In this document: positions 24,871-37,075 of the stretch, piece by piece | How positions within the stretch are numbered: the first letter of the stretch is position 1 | Layout: every line of letters starts with the position of its first letter | Assembly: GCF_964656455.1 (NCBI RefSeq) | Contig: NC_135717.1 | Coordinates: 1,612,001 to 1,676,000, forward strand | Source of the DNA: Halichoerus grypus | Lineage: Eukaryota; Chordata; Mammalia; Carnivora; Phocidae | DNA length: 64,000 nucleotides | Reading direction: 5' to 3' | The notes under the pieces: model-generated | Databases searched by the model: none | Seen by the model: only the letters and a program-made list of their open reading frames with translations | Told to the model about the DNA's origin: nothing | Made by a program: the position numbers and the translations under genes

Positions 24871-27391
24871 AACGTGGACGAGACAGCAAGCACGAGCGGG
24901 CCCGGGCGGCCCCTCCGAGGAGACGGCTCCAGGGCGGCCCCAGCTACAACAGAGCCGTCCTGTCGGCAAGGCAAGCCCCTCTTCAGAGCAGGGCGCGTCT
25001 TTACACAAACAGGCTCTGCAGCCTCTTGTCAGCCGCCGATTTCCAGACCACAAAAAACGTCTGGCCTTCTGCCCACCGACATTATTCAAATCCAGCAAAG
25101 ATACGACCAAGGTTTGACTCCAACTACGTCAAACACCCCTGCAAAATGCTGCTGCACAAGTTCTCCTTTCATTCTGTCTGAAACACTCTGTCCTCGTGCC
25201 CTGAGGGCAGGGCCGGGTTGCATGACCCCATCCCCAGAGCCAGCCTGATGTCTGCCAAACGACAGAGGCTCCAACAAACGTGCAAAGAGTGAACACGTGA
25301 TTGACTTCTCCCAGAATTTAGTTCTGTCAACAGGTGATGGGGTCAGCAGGGAACAGGCACTTACCTGCAGAGAAAACAGCACCTCATCGGAAAGGACCTG
25401 GCCTGGAACTCGAGCCTCCACCTCAACTCTCAAAGTGCCCGCACAACTGGACCGCCGCTGCTGAGCCCTGCTCACAGGCAGACTGTCCCCCTGCACCCGA
25501 GGGGTTCCCCTGCCCCGTGCCACAGGGCTTGGACACCTATAGCCGGCCACCCAGCCACACAGACGTCTACCAGGCAGGATCTAGCCAAGGACCAAGGCCG
25601 TGTCTCAGAATTCAGGGAAGGAGAGGCCACAGAGAGGCCACAGAAAGGAAGTGCTTCCTACCACACAGCGGGTAATCCCCCCACCACAGCATGACTCAGA
25701 ACACCTCGGGGAACTGATCCCTGCCGCCTCGTGGGCCTCTGCCACGCCCCCACGCACTGGCCAGCAGCACCTGGAACTGAAGGACGTCGAAGTTCACCAG
25801 GTCCCTCTGGCTTGAGTGGGTCTGCACAAGCCACTTCCCCTACAGAGAAAAAGCTCCCAGCCTCTCAGCTGAAGGCCAAGCACCGCCTCTCCCAGGAGCC
25901 ATGCCAGACGCACCTGTGCACCGGCTTGCCCACTTCTGGGAGGACTCAGACACCTAGCACCCAGCACCAGCCAGACATACCTTAAATGCTCAGGCCACGT
26001 CCACACGTGGGCAGCAGGAAGAAGGGGAAATCTGTAAGATGCAGCATGAGGCAAGGGGAAGAAGACAGGCCTTGCTGTCAGGGGAGGGATCCAGCCTCGC
26101 CACCACGGAGATCGAGCAGGGCTCTGCCCACCCCCCTCCCCCATCTCTGCCTAACGGGACGGCTCGGGTCTCCAGTGAAACCAAGTACATCAATCCCCGT
26201 CTTGCCAGCTGCCATGTAAGGCAGTCAGTGTTTAGGAAGGACTGACTCCCTGACCCCCTCAGAGCCCGGAGCAAACACTACTCTCTACTATCACCCAGCT
26301 CTGATTAAACCAGGCAGCTACCCAAGCCACTCAGACACTCTGCTTAGCACAGCTCCCAGATCACTGAGAACAAAGCCTGAAGAGCAACGAATTTGTTTTC
26401 TGTGTGTCGTTCAGTTAGGTCAGGCCCCCAGAGCCTCACAGAAACGACAGGTCTGCGACCCTGCTCGCTTCAGGGCCCTGAAGGTCAGCAACGGGCCCTC
26501 CACTCACAGGACGGGTCCTGTTGGCCCAGCCCGTGTTCCAGAGGCTTCCAGCCACGTCTTCTTGGGCCCAGAGGCCCTCCACTAGCTCATGGGGGAAGGG
26601 GAGAGGCAAAGAGAGGCTCCCCATCAGATGATCCTGAGTCCCCAGGAGATACGTGTGTCCCTTGGAAGCCCCTGCCTCCCGTGCTGCTGCAAAGCTGGCC
26701 AGACTGCCCCAGGGCTCGCAGACCAGTCCCCAGGACACCCCCCTCACCCAAGACAGTCGCGGGAGCTGCAGGCTGAGAGCTGAGGTCGGTGCTTTCAACA
26801 GCACCGCAGGACACCAGCACGTCCCAGGTGTTCGCTAGAAGCACAGCACTCCGCCGCGGGCCCATCGCCTCCTCTCCCACGTGTGCAGGCGGAGGCTGCA
26901 CGAGCGTCACCGCCAAAGCCCCACACCCGTCTGGGAGCGCACTCACTGTGAGCCGCCCCGACCCTGCTGGCATCGCTACCCCGCAAAGAGACGGGGGCAG
27001 CAGAACAGGCAAGGTTCCCGTGCAGACCGAGCACAGGCAGACCCAAGGAAAATTGCCGTCCCATCTCCCGGGATGTTCGGGGCCCAGCGTGTCCCGAGGT
27101 ACGCTCGCTCCACAAGCACAGCCCCCCCAGCGGGGACAGGGATGGACCAGCGCTGTGCTACCACGTGCCAATCGCTCTGCCCATCGATGGCTAGCTGCCA
27201 TCCCTGTTCTGTAGATGAGGACACCGAGACCCAGGCAAGCCCGCAAGCAGCCTCCACTGCACAGCCTTCCCGCAGGGAGACGCCCCAGTCCCCAGGCATC
27301 TGCCGTTCCTGACCCACAGCTGCTCCCATGGCCGGCGTGGCCAGTGAAAGGGAGCCCGAGCGAGCCCTCAAATCCAGAGCTGTGCACATGA

Positions 27392-27691
27392 CGCTTCCCC
27401 CGGGCTATCTCCGTGGCGCTTCCCCCTGGCTATCTCCGTGGCGCTTCGCCCTGGCTATCTCCGTGGCGCTTCCCCCTGGCTTTCTCCGTGGCGCTTCGCC
27501 CTGGCTATCTCCGTGGCGCTTCCCCCTGGCTATCCCCGTGGCGCTTCGCCCTGGCTATCTCCGTGGCGCTTCGCCCTGGCTATCTCCGTGGCGCTTCCCC
27601 CTGGCTTTCTCCGTGGCGCTTCGCCCTGGCTATCTCTGGGGAGCTTCCCCCTGGCTATCTCCGGGGAGCTTCCCCGTGGCTATTTCTGTGG
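27392..27691. repeat. 25-bp minisatellite, 12 units
   Basis: Exactly 12 units of 25 bp built from cgcttccccctggctatctc and cgtgg, with alternating cttcccc/cttcgcc and tatct/tttct variants and diverged final units (tggggag, tttctgtgg). It creates three overlapping open plus frames repeating every 25 residues (MALPPGYLRGA type), which are artefacts. Confidence 0.95.
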
Positions 27692-30600
27692 CGCTTCAAA
27701 AGCACACGCCCTCAACAGAGTCCACAGCTCTCCCTTCCTAAGAGCCAAACCCCATGCCCGCCTCTGCCCCATCTGCCTGCACCCTCCCTCCCAGCCCCCC
27801 ATCCAGGGCGGTAACCTCCTGTCTTGTGGGCCGAGCACGTCTCCCAGTCTCTGTCCCTGTGGCACTCCTGCTCCACACCGGAGCCAGGGAGCGGCTCAGC
27901 GTACAAAGCAGACCTGTCGTGGCCGGCGGTCCTTCCCAGCCCTTGGCCTGCTCAGCGGCCCGTGGCCTCTGTCCTGTGCTGCACACTCACCCTCACCTTC
28001 AGCAGTCACCCCAAGCCTGCCTTGCCGCCTCCCACAGCACTCCTCCCCTGGGCCAGCCCCTCCCCCAAGGCTCCCCGAGTGCAGGAACCACTGTCCTAGG
28101 GCCGGCTGCCCCTTCGTGCTGTCTGTGCTGTCCTGGGAGGCGAGGAGCGTGTGCGAGGGAGGCTACACCCAGCGCACAAACAAGCCACCACGCACTCTGC
28201 CCATGGGCTCCCCAAGACCAGCGTGACAGGAGGAACACTGGGGATCCTCGGCAAGGACAACCTGCAGCCTCAGAGCCCCATCATCAATTAACACAGACTG
28301 ACACGGTCCAGGAGGACAGCTTCCAACAAGAGCTTCAGTGGCCCTTCCCCAGGCAAGAGATCGATAAAGCACTTGGAACCACTGGACGGTAAAAACACTC
28401 CCTGAGTACAGGCCTCATTATGTGGAGTTAATGAAAATCTAAAGCAAGCGTCCGGAACAGGCTCATCTCCTCTGCGGTGGAGGGACTCAAAAGATTAAGG
28501 GTGGAGGAAAGGCACCTGGTCCAGTGACCCCCGTGCACGCTGTCCCCAGCCCCCCAGAGTCCTGCGCTCCTGTAATGACCCACCAGCGAGTCACAGCTGC
28601 CCGCAGCCCTCCCAGCCATCACGGAACCTGAGGGCGGCCTCGGGGACCCCCAAGCTCTGCTGAGAGGACAGCCTCCCGCCCGTCCCTTGACGCACGACCT
28701 CCGCACGAGGAAGCATCAGGTGCCTTTGAGAAACCGGGCTCCCGGCGAGCTGCGCACCAGGGCGTCCGATACGGCATCCAGCACTCATGCCACGAGGCCC
28801 CCAGAGCCTGCGGCGCCAGCAGCCTCCGGGGAGGGGACCACCAGCGGGCGGCGCGGAAGGAGAACCCGCCCCGTCCACCCCTCACGTCCTCTGAACGCTG
28901 AGCCACGTGAGCACACCGCTTGTTCACACGGGGTCTCCAGTCCCTTAGGATCTGAAATCACACCAGCTGCCCCACAGCGGTTTCCCAAAGGCCACAGAAA
29001 ACACCGACCCCACTTCCCCTGCCCTGAGGCATCAGCATCTGGGCCCAGAGCTGCCTGGCATCCCCGCCACGTTCCTGCCCACCACCACGGACACATGTGC
29101 CCTCAAGGACCCCGCTCATGGCAGCAGAGGAAGCTCAAGCCAACAACCTCCCAACAAACGGAAGAGCAGGACACAGACACGGGTGAAAAACCAGCCAGTC
29201 TCAAGGGGCACCGACCTGGCGCGTCCTCCCCGCCGAGTACGACGCCTGCCACACGAGGCAGACTGGGGAGCGCGGGCGGACACAGCCAGCTCTCCTGCCC
29301 CGAGGCCGCACGGGCTCTCCGCCGGCTCGGCCTGAACGCGCCGCTGGGGCCAAGCCAGCAGCCCCCCCCCCGCCTCCCACACGGCGCTCGGCTCCAGCTC
29401 CCGACACGAGCACAGCGTCCTTTCGTGCGCCCACCTCCTCGAGGGCAGCCGGCTGCTTCCAGAACGGAGGCGGGCCCCTGCACACGCCACGCGCCGGGCC
29501 CTCTCCAGGTGGCTGCAGACCTGGAGCCTGGACCCCTGGCACCCAGAGGAGGCCAGGAAGCAGCAGGAGGACTCAGTGAAGAAACGGTGGTGAAGAAGCG
29601 GCAGCAACTTCTTAAAACCTTCTTTAGAGGACACCGCGAACGTGTGCAGAGTAACCGCTACCAGCCACCCGTTTCTCTCATCTGCCACCCGCCGTCCACC
29701 CCCAACTCAATTGGTTTTACACCTATTTTATACCATAAATTATTCCTCAAAACAACTGTACCTAAGACCTGGGTCACAGCACACTGAGGTGCGCATGGGT
29801 CCGTGACCACATCCCTATCGAGAGACGGCACCCCCCCACTCCCTGGAGGGCTCTGGCCGGTCCCTCCCCAGCCAAGCCCTCAACAACTTCAGGCAACCAC
29901 CGTGCTGCAGGTCTGGGGACAGAGTTTTGCCTGTTCTCAACAATTTTTTAAAATTTCCATCGCTTTCTGAGGAGGGCACGTTCTGCATGGAGCACTGGGT
30001 GTTATGCATAAACAATGAATCATGGAACACTATATCTAAAACTAATGATGTAATGTATGGGGATTAACATAACAATAAAAAAATTTAAAAAAAAAAAAAA
30101 AATTTCCATCGCTTTCTCTTCCATTCCTCCTTGATTTGCGGAGGTCTCCAACGAAATGCTATTCACAGAAGGCCGTGTGACAGCCAACCTTGCCATTTAC
30201 GTAAGTCAGACCACCATCTGGGTCCCCAGCCCCGTACAGGCCGCATGTCACTGCGGTCACCGGCCCAGGAGTCCCCACACTCGGAGGAGAAAGGAGCGCT
30301 AACAGCCCTCAGCCACTGGGTGGTTCTTATCCCACAGACACAGGATGCCCCCTTTCCGTGGACTTCTGGGCGCCTCCAGGTCCCGGAGCAAGGGAGGCAG
30401 CGGGGCCTAGGGCGGCTTTTCGGTGCACCTCTCACCCTCGGCTTCCTCTCTCTGCCCTCTGCACTCGCTCCCTCCACACGCCTGGATGCGTGCGCACACA
30501 GGGACACCTCTGCACTCCATTAGACTGACCCGAATTCGCTTTCAAGTGAGAGAGTAAAAACGACAGAGGAATGAGATCTCTCCAAGCAGTTTCCCCACAT

Positions 30601-33600
30601 AGGAGAGCGAGCGGGTAGCTCTCCCGGCACCTCCCCCACATCCTACTCTATGAGCCGGGTGGAAGGAGAGCGGGAAGTCTGCAAGGATCGTCTGCACGCG
30701 TGCCCCCATGGGCCCCGTGCGCCGGGTCAGAAGGCACCGTGCCGTCTCCTACTCCGCCCTCCCTGGCTTCTGCCAGCCAGCCTGGCTCTCTGCAGGTAAG
30801 GGCCACGACAGCCCCAAGCCAAATCGCTGCCTGAGCAGCTGGCCTGCTCGCAAGCCCCGAGGCCCAGACTAGCAAGAGCCGGCCATTCCGAAGCCAGACA
30901 CGCCAGATGGCCCGAGAGCACATGTGAAGGCTTCCTCCTGGGCCGGCAGAACAGCCGCGGTCTGGAGCACGCCGGTCTTCAACACAGGGTCCGGAATGCT
31001 AGACACAAAGTGCGGGCACGTCTCCCACCCCTCTGCCACAGAGGCTCCTCCTCCTGCCATCGTGTGACTCACTGGGAAGTGCAGAGACACTTGCTTTCAG
31101 CAGCCACCTGCCCGCCGCGCCCTCGAGCACGAGCCTGCACACAGTCCACGAGCATGGACCACCTGGTGGGGCAAGAAAACCAGGCTCCTGCCTGGAAGGG
31201 CCACTAATTCCAAGCCCCAGAACAGGTGTTCCAAGGTGCCAGCCACATGGAGGATGCCATGCCCAGTCTGCAGACAGACAGCCCTCGCTGCCACGACCAA
31301 CCGAGGAAAGGCAACCGTCCCCCTCACGGTCCCCCAAGCTGTGCGGGGGTGGGGGCAGGAAGAACCACTGACTAGGGCCCCACTCCTGCCCAAGGGTCTC
31401 CACCTCTGCCCTCCGCCACCCACCAGCCCAGGGTGGACCCAAGGCAGGTCAAGCGAGGAAGAGCAAGGGATCTGGAACAACGCCTCCAGGTCGCACCTCC
31501 GCCCTGTGCAGACTCTGATCCAGCAGCACCGAATCCTAGGGGGTGGCCACCGACGCCCACCTCCACCCCAGTGGGTACCCCAGCACCTCCCCACGCTGGT
31601 GCTCGCCTCTCCCTGCAGCTGGGACGCCACTCTCCTCCTTCCCCGGCTTCCTCCCCATCCTCAGGACTCCCACCCGGGAGCGCACAGGTTCTGTTGCTGG
31701 GTCCCCATGACCCCCGGGACCTGAAGCCCAAGCGGCGCCACAGACGCAGCGTGTGAGGTGCGGAGGTACGCCTCGGCACGCTCGCTGTCCCTGAGATGCC
31801 CAAAGGCAAACGACACAGCTGAGGACAAGGGGGGTCCGGGCTTTACACGGGTAACAGTGTGAGCCCCGCTGAAGAAACACCGCAGCAAAGCACCATCACC
31901 TGGCCCCGTGCTGAGCGGCATCCGTCCTTTAAAGGATACTTCCACTTGCCTCTAAGAACACAGACCCGTCCTCTTGCCGGGGCTCTGCTTCACGGACACG
32001 TGGGCTCCCACTCAGCGCTCACCCAGCCGGCCACCCTCCAAGCCTCGGCCCCCGGCTCGTGTTGGCAAAATCAGAGCCCGTGTTCCCGGGCAGCCACCCA
32101 CGCCTGAGCACCGGGGCGTGGCCACCGCCTGCCCTGGACTCTGGCAATTCAACACTGAGAGCCACCTGCTCTGCCCTCGAGCGGACAGGAGCCCTCTAGC
32201 TTCAGACACGAAGGACACTGACCGCGAGGAAGGACATCAGCACTCAAGGCCGCATGCACTTAACCAGGCGTGATCACTCCTCACAGCCCCAAAGCTGACA
32301 TCCGAGGCTGTCGGCTGAGGAAGCCCAGAGCTAATGCTGCCCGGGCACCCCCTACTCCCCCACCCCACGCCCGCTCCTGCAGCCTGCACAACACACTGGG
32401 CATCCGGAGGCCAGGGGGTTGCTGGGAAAACAGGCAAGGCTACCCCAGAGGAGGCCTCCAGCTCTGCTGCTCACACTGCAGCCCCTCCCCACGTCCTCCC
32501 CCCCCACAACCCCTGCAGTGCAGCCCCCAGCGCCTTCCCCCTGCCTGGGGATGGGGGGCCTGGGCACGGATGAGGGAAGGCCGGGTCCTCCCGCAGCCCC
32601 AGAAGGAATTCAGTAAAGCCTCTCCAAGTCTGCAGCAACTGGACACGGAGATGCTCCTCTCTCTCCAACATAATCCCCTGAGAACCCAGCAGAGCCTAAT
32701 TTCTCTAAATCCTTCTGCTATCTGGCTTTAGACTTTTTAAAACCAATTTAAAAGGAGATACAGAAGTAGAAGAGCCGTATCTACAGAGCTGGAGAAAAGC
32801 CCTCCAACGCGCTTCGAGCACCGAGCAAGAAGTGCAGAACCACAGACGCGCTTCCATCTGGGACCAGCCTCGCCATCTGCGGGGCCCGGGGCGAACACAT
32901 GCAGGGGACAGCCCCTGAGGAGTTGGGCAGAGCTCCTCTGGGAGAGCGCTTCCCTGTTTCCATTCCCCACAGGAGAAGGCACGCAGAGACAGAGGGGCCA
33001 GGACTATGCCTGGACCGGGGCCGGCCCACTGTCATGCATCTGGAAGTGCCGCAGCTGGGCCCGCGGGGGAGCCGGCCTGTCGGGGATGCTGCTCCCTCCG
33101 CACCTCGCTGCACACACCCACTCCCAACAGCAGGCGCAGGCCAGTCTAAAGCTCACTGGGGAGCCGGGGACGGCCGGGGGCTGCTCCCCAGGGCCCAGGA
33201 CAGGGCTGTAGCTGAAGGACAGCGGTTGTCAGGAAGCTCTCCGCTACGCTTGTCTTCGAATTCCCCCTGGAACACAACAGCCTGAGTAACACGAGGCGTC
33301 CTGTCACCACAGCCAAGCAGACCAGAAGAGGCCCCGTCCTAAGTCACAACCCCAGACACAAATGCACAGAAACAAAGCGGTTCTAACACCCTCACGCCTC
33401 CCTCGCCGTTTATTAAACAGCACTGGCTGCCGTCACTCAGTGCTCACAAAGGCTGGCCACCCTCCAAGCCCCCAGCGCCTCTGAAGACAAGCCCCTGCTC
33501 TTATGTCACGAGACTGAAAACGGCAGACAGCCAGTAAAGAAATCAAACACGTCGAGGCAGAAAGAAGCTGGGGGCTCAGGCACCAGGAGAACGAGCTGCT

Positions 33601-34116
33601 ACTTGAGGCCAAGAGTAATCACGGGAGCGCCCGCTCCCACTATTGGCCCCCACAGGGAGGCCCAGGGCTGTGATGGGCTCCGAAGTCTCTGGCCCCCGTC
33701 CGCACACCTCTGGGGGCCGCCAGGGCTGGAACCCAGCACAGCACCGGGGCACAGGCCTGACGGAGTGCCGAGGGTGGGTGAAGGTGCCTCTCCGGGGCCG
33801 AGGCTCCAAGGCAACAGCTCTCGGCAGACAAATGAGTGAGTGCAGGAACAACAGAAAGGTTCCAGGCTGAGGCCACAGAGGCACTAGCATGGGAGGCCAG
33901 AAGGTGAAGCCTTGCCCTCCCTCCTCCTCCTCCAGAACCGCAGAGGAAATCAAACCAAGACCGAGATGCCTGACAGCCCAGCCACCCTCCCGAGCACCAG
34001 CATCGCCTCGTGTACCGACGGACCCAATACCCAGGTGATCGGAGGTGGCAACCACGGGAAGTATGGCCATTAAAGGGTCTGGGTCGGTCGATGAGATGCT
34101 CTCCTAGAAGGAATCA
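27692..34116. other. Intron stretch, unremarkable apart from the L1 tail insertion
   Basis: GC-rich unique sequence. The 366-aa plus open frame at 28687-29787 shows no domain and low-complexity proline/arginine content; it is rejected as a gene. Confidence 0.6.
29969..30100 (+). mobile_element. 5'-truncated L1 3' end with target-site duplication
   Basis: About 130 bp starting gaggagggcacgttctgcat, containing gagcactgggtgttatgc and aaactaatgatgtaatgta and ending in an A tail. It is flanked by aaatttccatcgctttct at 29951-29968 and again after the tail (to 30117). Target-primed reverse transcription with severe 5' truncation is the normal explanation. This 3' tail type supports a caniform carnivore. 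Confidence 0.9.
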
Positions 34117-34325
34117 TGCGGGGCGCCTGGGTGGCTCAGTCGTTAAGCGTCTGCCTTCAGCTCAGGTCAGGATCCCAGGGTCCTGGGATAGAGCCCCACA
34201 TCGGGCTCCCTGCTCCCCGGGAAGCCTGCTTCTCCCTCTCCCTCTCCCACTCCCCCTGCTTGTGTTCCCTCTCTAGTTGTATCTCTCTGTCAAATAAATA
34301 AAATCTTTAAAAAAAAAAAAAAGAA
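34117..34325 (+). mobile_element. SINEC, full length
   Basis: ggggcgcctgggtggctcag leads through an internal pyrimidine run (tctccctctccctctccc) to aataaataaaatctttaaaa. Flanking agaaggaatca copies (about 34106 and 34328) are the target-site duplication. The high match to the family pattern suggests a relatively young insertion. Confidence 0.95.
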
Positions 34326-34929
34326 GAAGAAGGAATCACGTGTTTGGCCTCACCGGCCAGGGGAGACTGCCCCTAAGACCGGCCACCTGGCCAGCTGACA
34401 AGTGCTGCTGGGAAGCGTCCCACCAGCACCTGGTTCCCATGCTCGCTACAGGTGACAGGTCAGCAGTTTCAGGGGCGCGGCGGCCTCCCTGGCGCTGTCA
34501 ATCCCATCAAACGTGCATGCTTCCTGACGGGCATTACGCCCTCCCAGCCAGACTGAAACTGGGCCAGATTCGGGCACAAACGGACAGGGGAAGGAGCCAA
34601 ATCACAGAGGTGCACCCGCCACCAGCAAGCTATTTCCTCCATAAAATGAGGGGCTTGAGCCCAGAGGGCCTCAACATGCATTCCATGCCCATTAAAGAAG
34701 GCTCCCCGGTGGGAGCTGCTCCACACGCTGGTTAAAAGCCACCCCACGGGCGGTCCCCGCCCTCCTCGCTGCGCCGGGGCTGCACGGTGAGTCTCTGCCG
34801 AGACCTCTGAAAGCATACTGCCCACACTAAGTGATGCCGCCGGTGTGCCAGGATGGAAACATACAGAATGTTTCTGGAGGGCAACTGAGCACCATCTGTC
34901 CATTTCAGACACGGAGCTCTTTTGAGCTT

Positions 34930-35170
34930 AAAAAAAAAAACCTACTTCTAAGAATCTCTCCAACCAATAAGGCGCTGCTTCCACTGGAAGCAACCAAAGT
35001 GTCCATCACCAGGGGCCTGAGGTCACTCAGAGCTCGTGCACTCCTCACAACACTGTACAGCCCTTCCGTTCAGTAGGGAGCTCAGTGCTGGCGCAGAAGG
35101 ACCGGTAGAAATCGAGTGACAAGACGTGCAGAATGCGGACGCAGCCCCGAGTCACAGGAGGCGAATACAG
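34930..35170 (+). mobile_element. Probable L1 3'-region relic
   Basis: gaagcaaccaaagtgtccatcacc and ctcacaacactgtacagcc match old L1 3' text. Only a short diverged stretch is recognisable. Confidence 0.45.
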
Positions 35171-35759
35171 AGCTTGCCACGTGAGAATGTACCAGGCGGT
35201 GCCCAAACTGGGGGATCAGCTGCCCCCCTCTGCGGCAGCCCTGAGCCCCCTTCTCCGACAACTGCCCCCTGGGCACGAGAGCCACGTGCCGGGGACCGGG
35301 CAGTGGTGACACTGGGCGAGGGCGATGGGGGCCTGAGGAGCCTAGGGGATGGGCCCCACCCAAACCGAAGGCTTTATAAAGCACGTCTCAGCACCCCTCC
35401 GCAGCCTGCCACCGCCCACGGGCCGGCTTCACGGAGGAGGGGTGCACGACTGGCCGTGTGCACACCCAAGCAGCTGCCGTGACGGCCAAAGGCACATGGC
35501 CTCTGGCACACCGTCATGACCCCTCTCGCTCCAATCATGTTCCAACCCGAGACGTGAGGAGCCACTCACCTGCAGGCCGCTACAGTCAGTTTTCCTTTGT
35601 TAAAACTCCAAATAAAGGGCATCGCACGGCATGGCCTCCAAGCATCCGGCGTCAGCAGGACTCCGCGTGCGCACAGCAGCCCGGCGACCCCGCAGACACG
35701 CCATGCTCCGTGAACCCGCGCCCCCGCTGACAGACACGCCCGCTGTCTCCACGCTTCGG

Positions 35760-37075
35760 CTGTTAGGAATCAGGCCACTGGGAACATTTAGGGACAGGTC
35801 TTTGTGAGGTTACATTTCCATTTCTCTTGGCTAAGAACCCAGGATGCAACTGCCGGGTCCCGTCGTAAACATGCAGGAAGCTGCCAAACGGTCTCCCAAG
35901 TGCCGAGCTGCCCTCCCCTCGCCCCTGCAGCGAACGCACGCCGTCGCTGCTCACATGGCCGGGGCATCTCATGGCACCTTCACCTACACCCCGGAACGAC
36001 AATGATGCGGAACGTGCGTCACGTTCTTATTCCCGTCCGCGGACCCTCTTCTGTAAAGTTTTCTGTTCGACGTCTTCTGCCCAGCTTTTAAAAACTGGCC
36101 ATTGTCTTCTTCACTTGGAAGAATTCTTCACAAATCCTGGATAGGAATCTTCCGTCAGGCCTATGTACGCACTGCAAATACTTTCTCCCTCCTAGAAGAG
36201 GGTCTGCCTCTTCTTTGTCTTAACTGTTCTTTCCAAGAGCAAAGGTATTTTTTCATTTTGGGGAACTCTAAGTTACCAATTTTCTGCATTTTTGGTTCAT
36301 GCTTTTGTGTCCTAACCTTCCAGAAGTCTCGGTTTTCACCCCAGGTAGGTGCCCGCCCACTGGTTCAATGCTGGAACGGTAAGACAGGAGAACCCGCACC
36401 TGACCATACAGACGTCCCACCGCATCAGCACTGTTTGTGCAAGACTGACTCTCCTGCTGAATTATCTCATCTCCACAGAAACCAACAGACTCTATGTTCT
36501 TGAATTATTCCTGAACTTCCTAGTCTTTTCCATTGACACATACGTCTATCCTTACGCCATTACCACACAGCCTTGACTGATACGGTTTATAGCGTGTCTT
36601 GAAATCAACCTCTGTAAGCCCTTGGTTTTTTTTCAAAAACAAGTCTACAAAATTTCAGGATCAGTCTGTTGGTTTCTACCAAAAAAGCCTGCTGGGACTT
36701 TGGCTGGGATTGCACTGGATGTATGGACCAATTTTAGCAAACTGGCATCTCAACAACATGAACTCCTCCAATCCGCGAGCACGGTATCTCTCAGGAAGAA
36801 CTTACACTTGACAACATACAGATTTTCGTCGAATTTATCCCCAAGTATTTCACGATTCTGAGGCTACAGTCAGGGGCGTGTACTTCCAATTGCTGGCTGC
36901 CAGTACGCAGAAATTCAGTCCGCCTTTGTGTGTTGTCTTTGTAACCGGGAGCCTGTCAGACTTACCGATTCCAAGTGGCTCTTTACAGAGTCCTTGGGAT
37001 TTCCTATGCGGATGATCGTCTTGTCTCGAACCAGAGGCAGCTTTTCTTCCTTCCAGCTGCACGCCTTTCTTCCTC
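35760..37075 (-). mobile_element. Old L1, reverse orientation (ORF2 and 3' region)
   Basis: On plus it reads as antisense L1: ctcccaagtgccgagctgccc (3' region), gcaaatactttctccctcc, then tggctgggattgcactgga, atgaactcctccaatccgcgagcac and ccttgggatttcctatgcggatgatcg (antisense ORF2). It lies in the same orientation as MAD1L1 transcription. Decayed. Confidence 0.8.

Larger units (their letters stand above)
20300..27391. other. Intron stretch, mostly unremarkable
   Basis: Apart from the AT-rich island (22260-22530) and a MIR relic (24770-24870), this is GC-rich unique sequence. An A-rich patch at 21095-21130 may be an old retroposon tail. Confidence 0.55.

Noticed and set aside
27328..28226. 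Plus open frames repeating MALPPGYLRGA
   Set aside because: Created by the 25-bp minisatellite in all three frames.
28687..29787. 366-aa plus-strand open frame
   Set aside because: GC-rich intron, low-complexity Pro/Arg composition, open on the opposite strand too, no recognisable domain.
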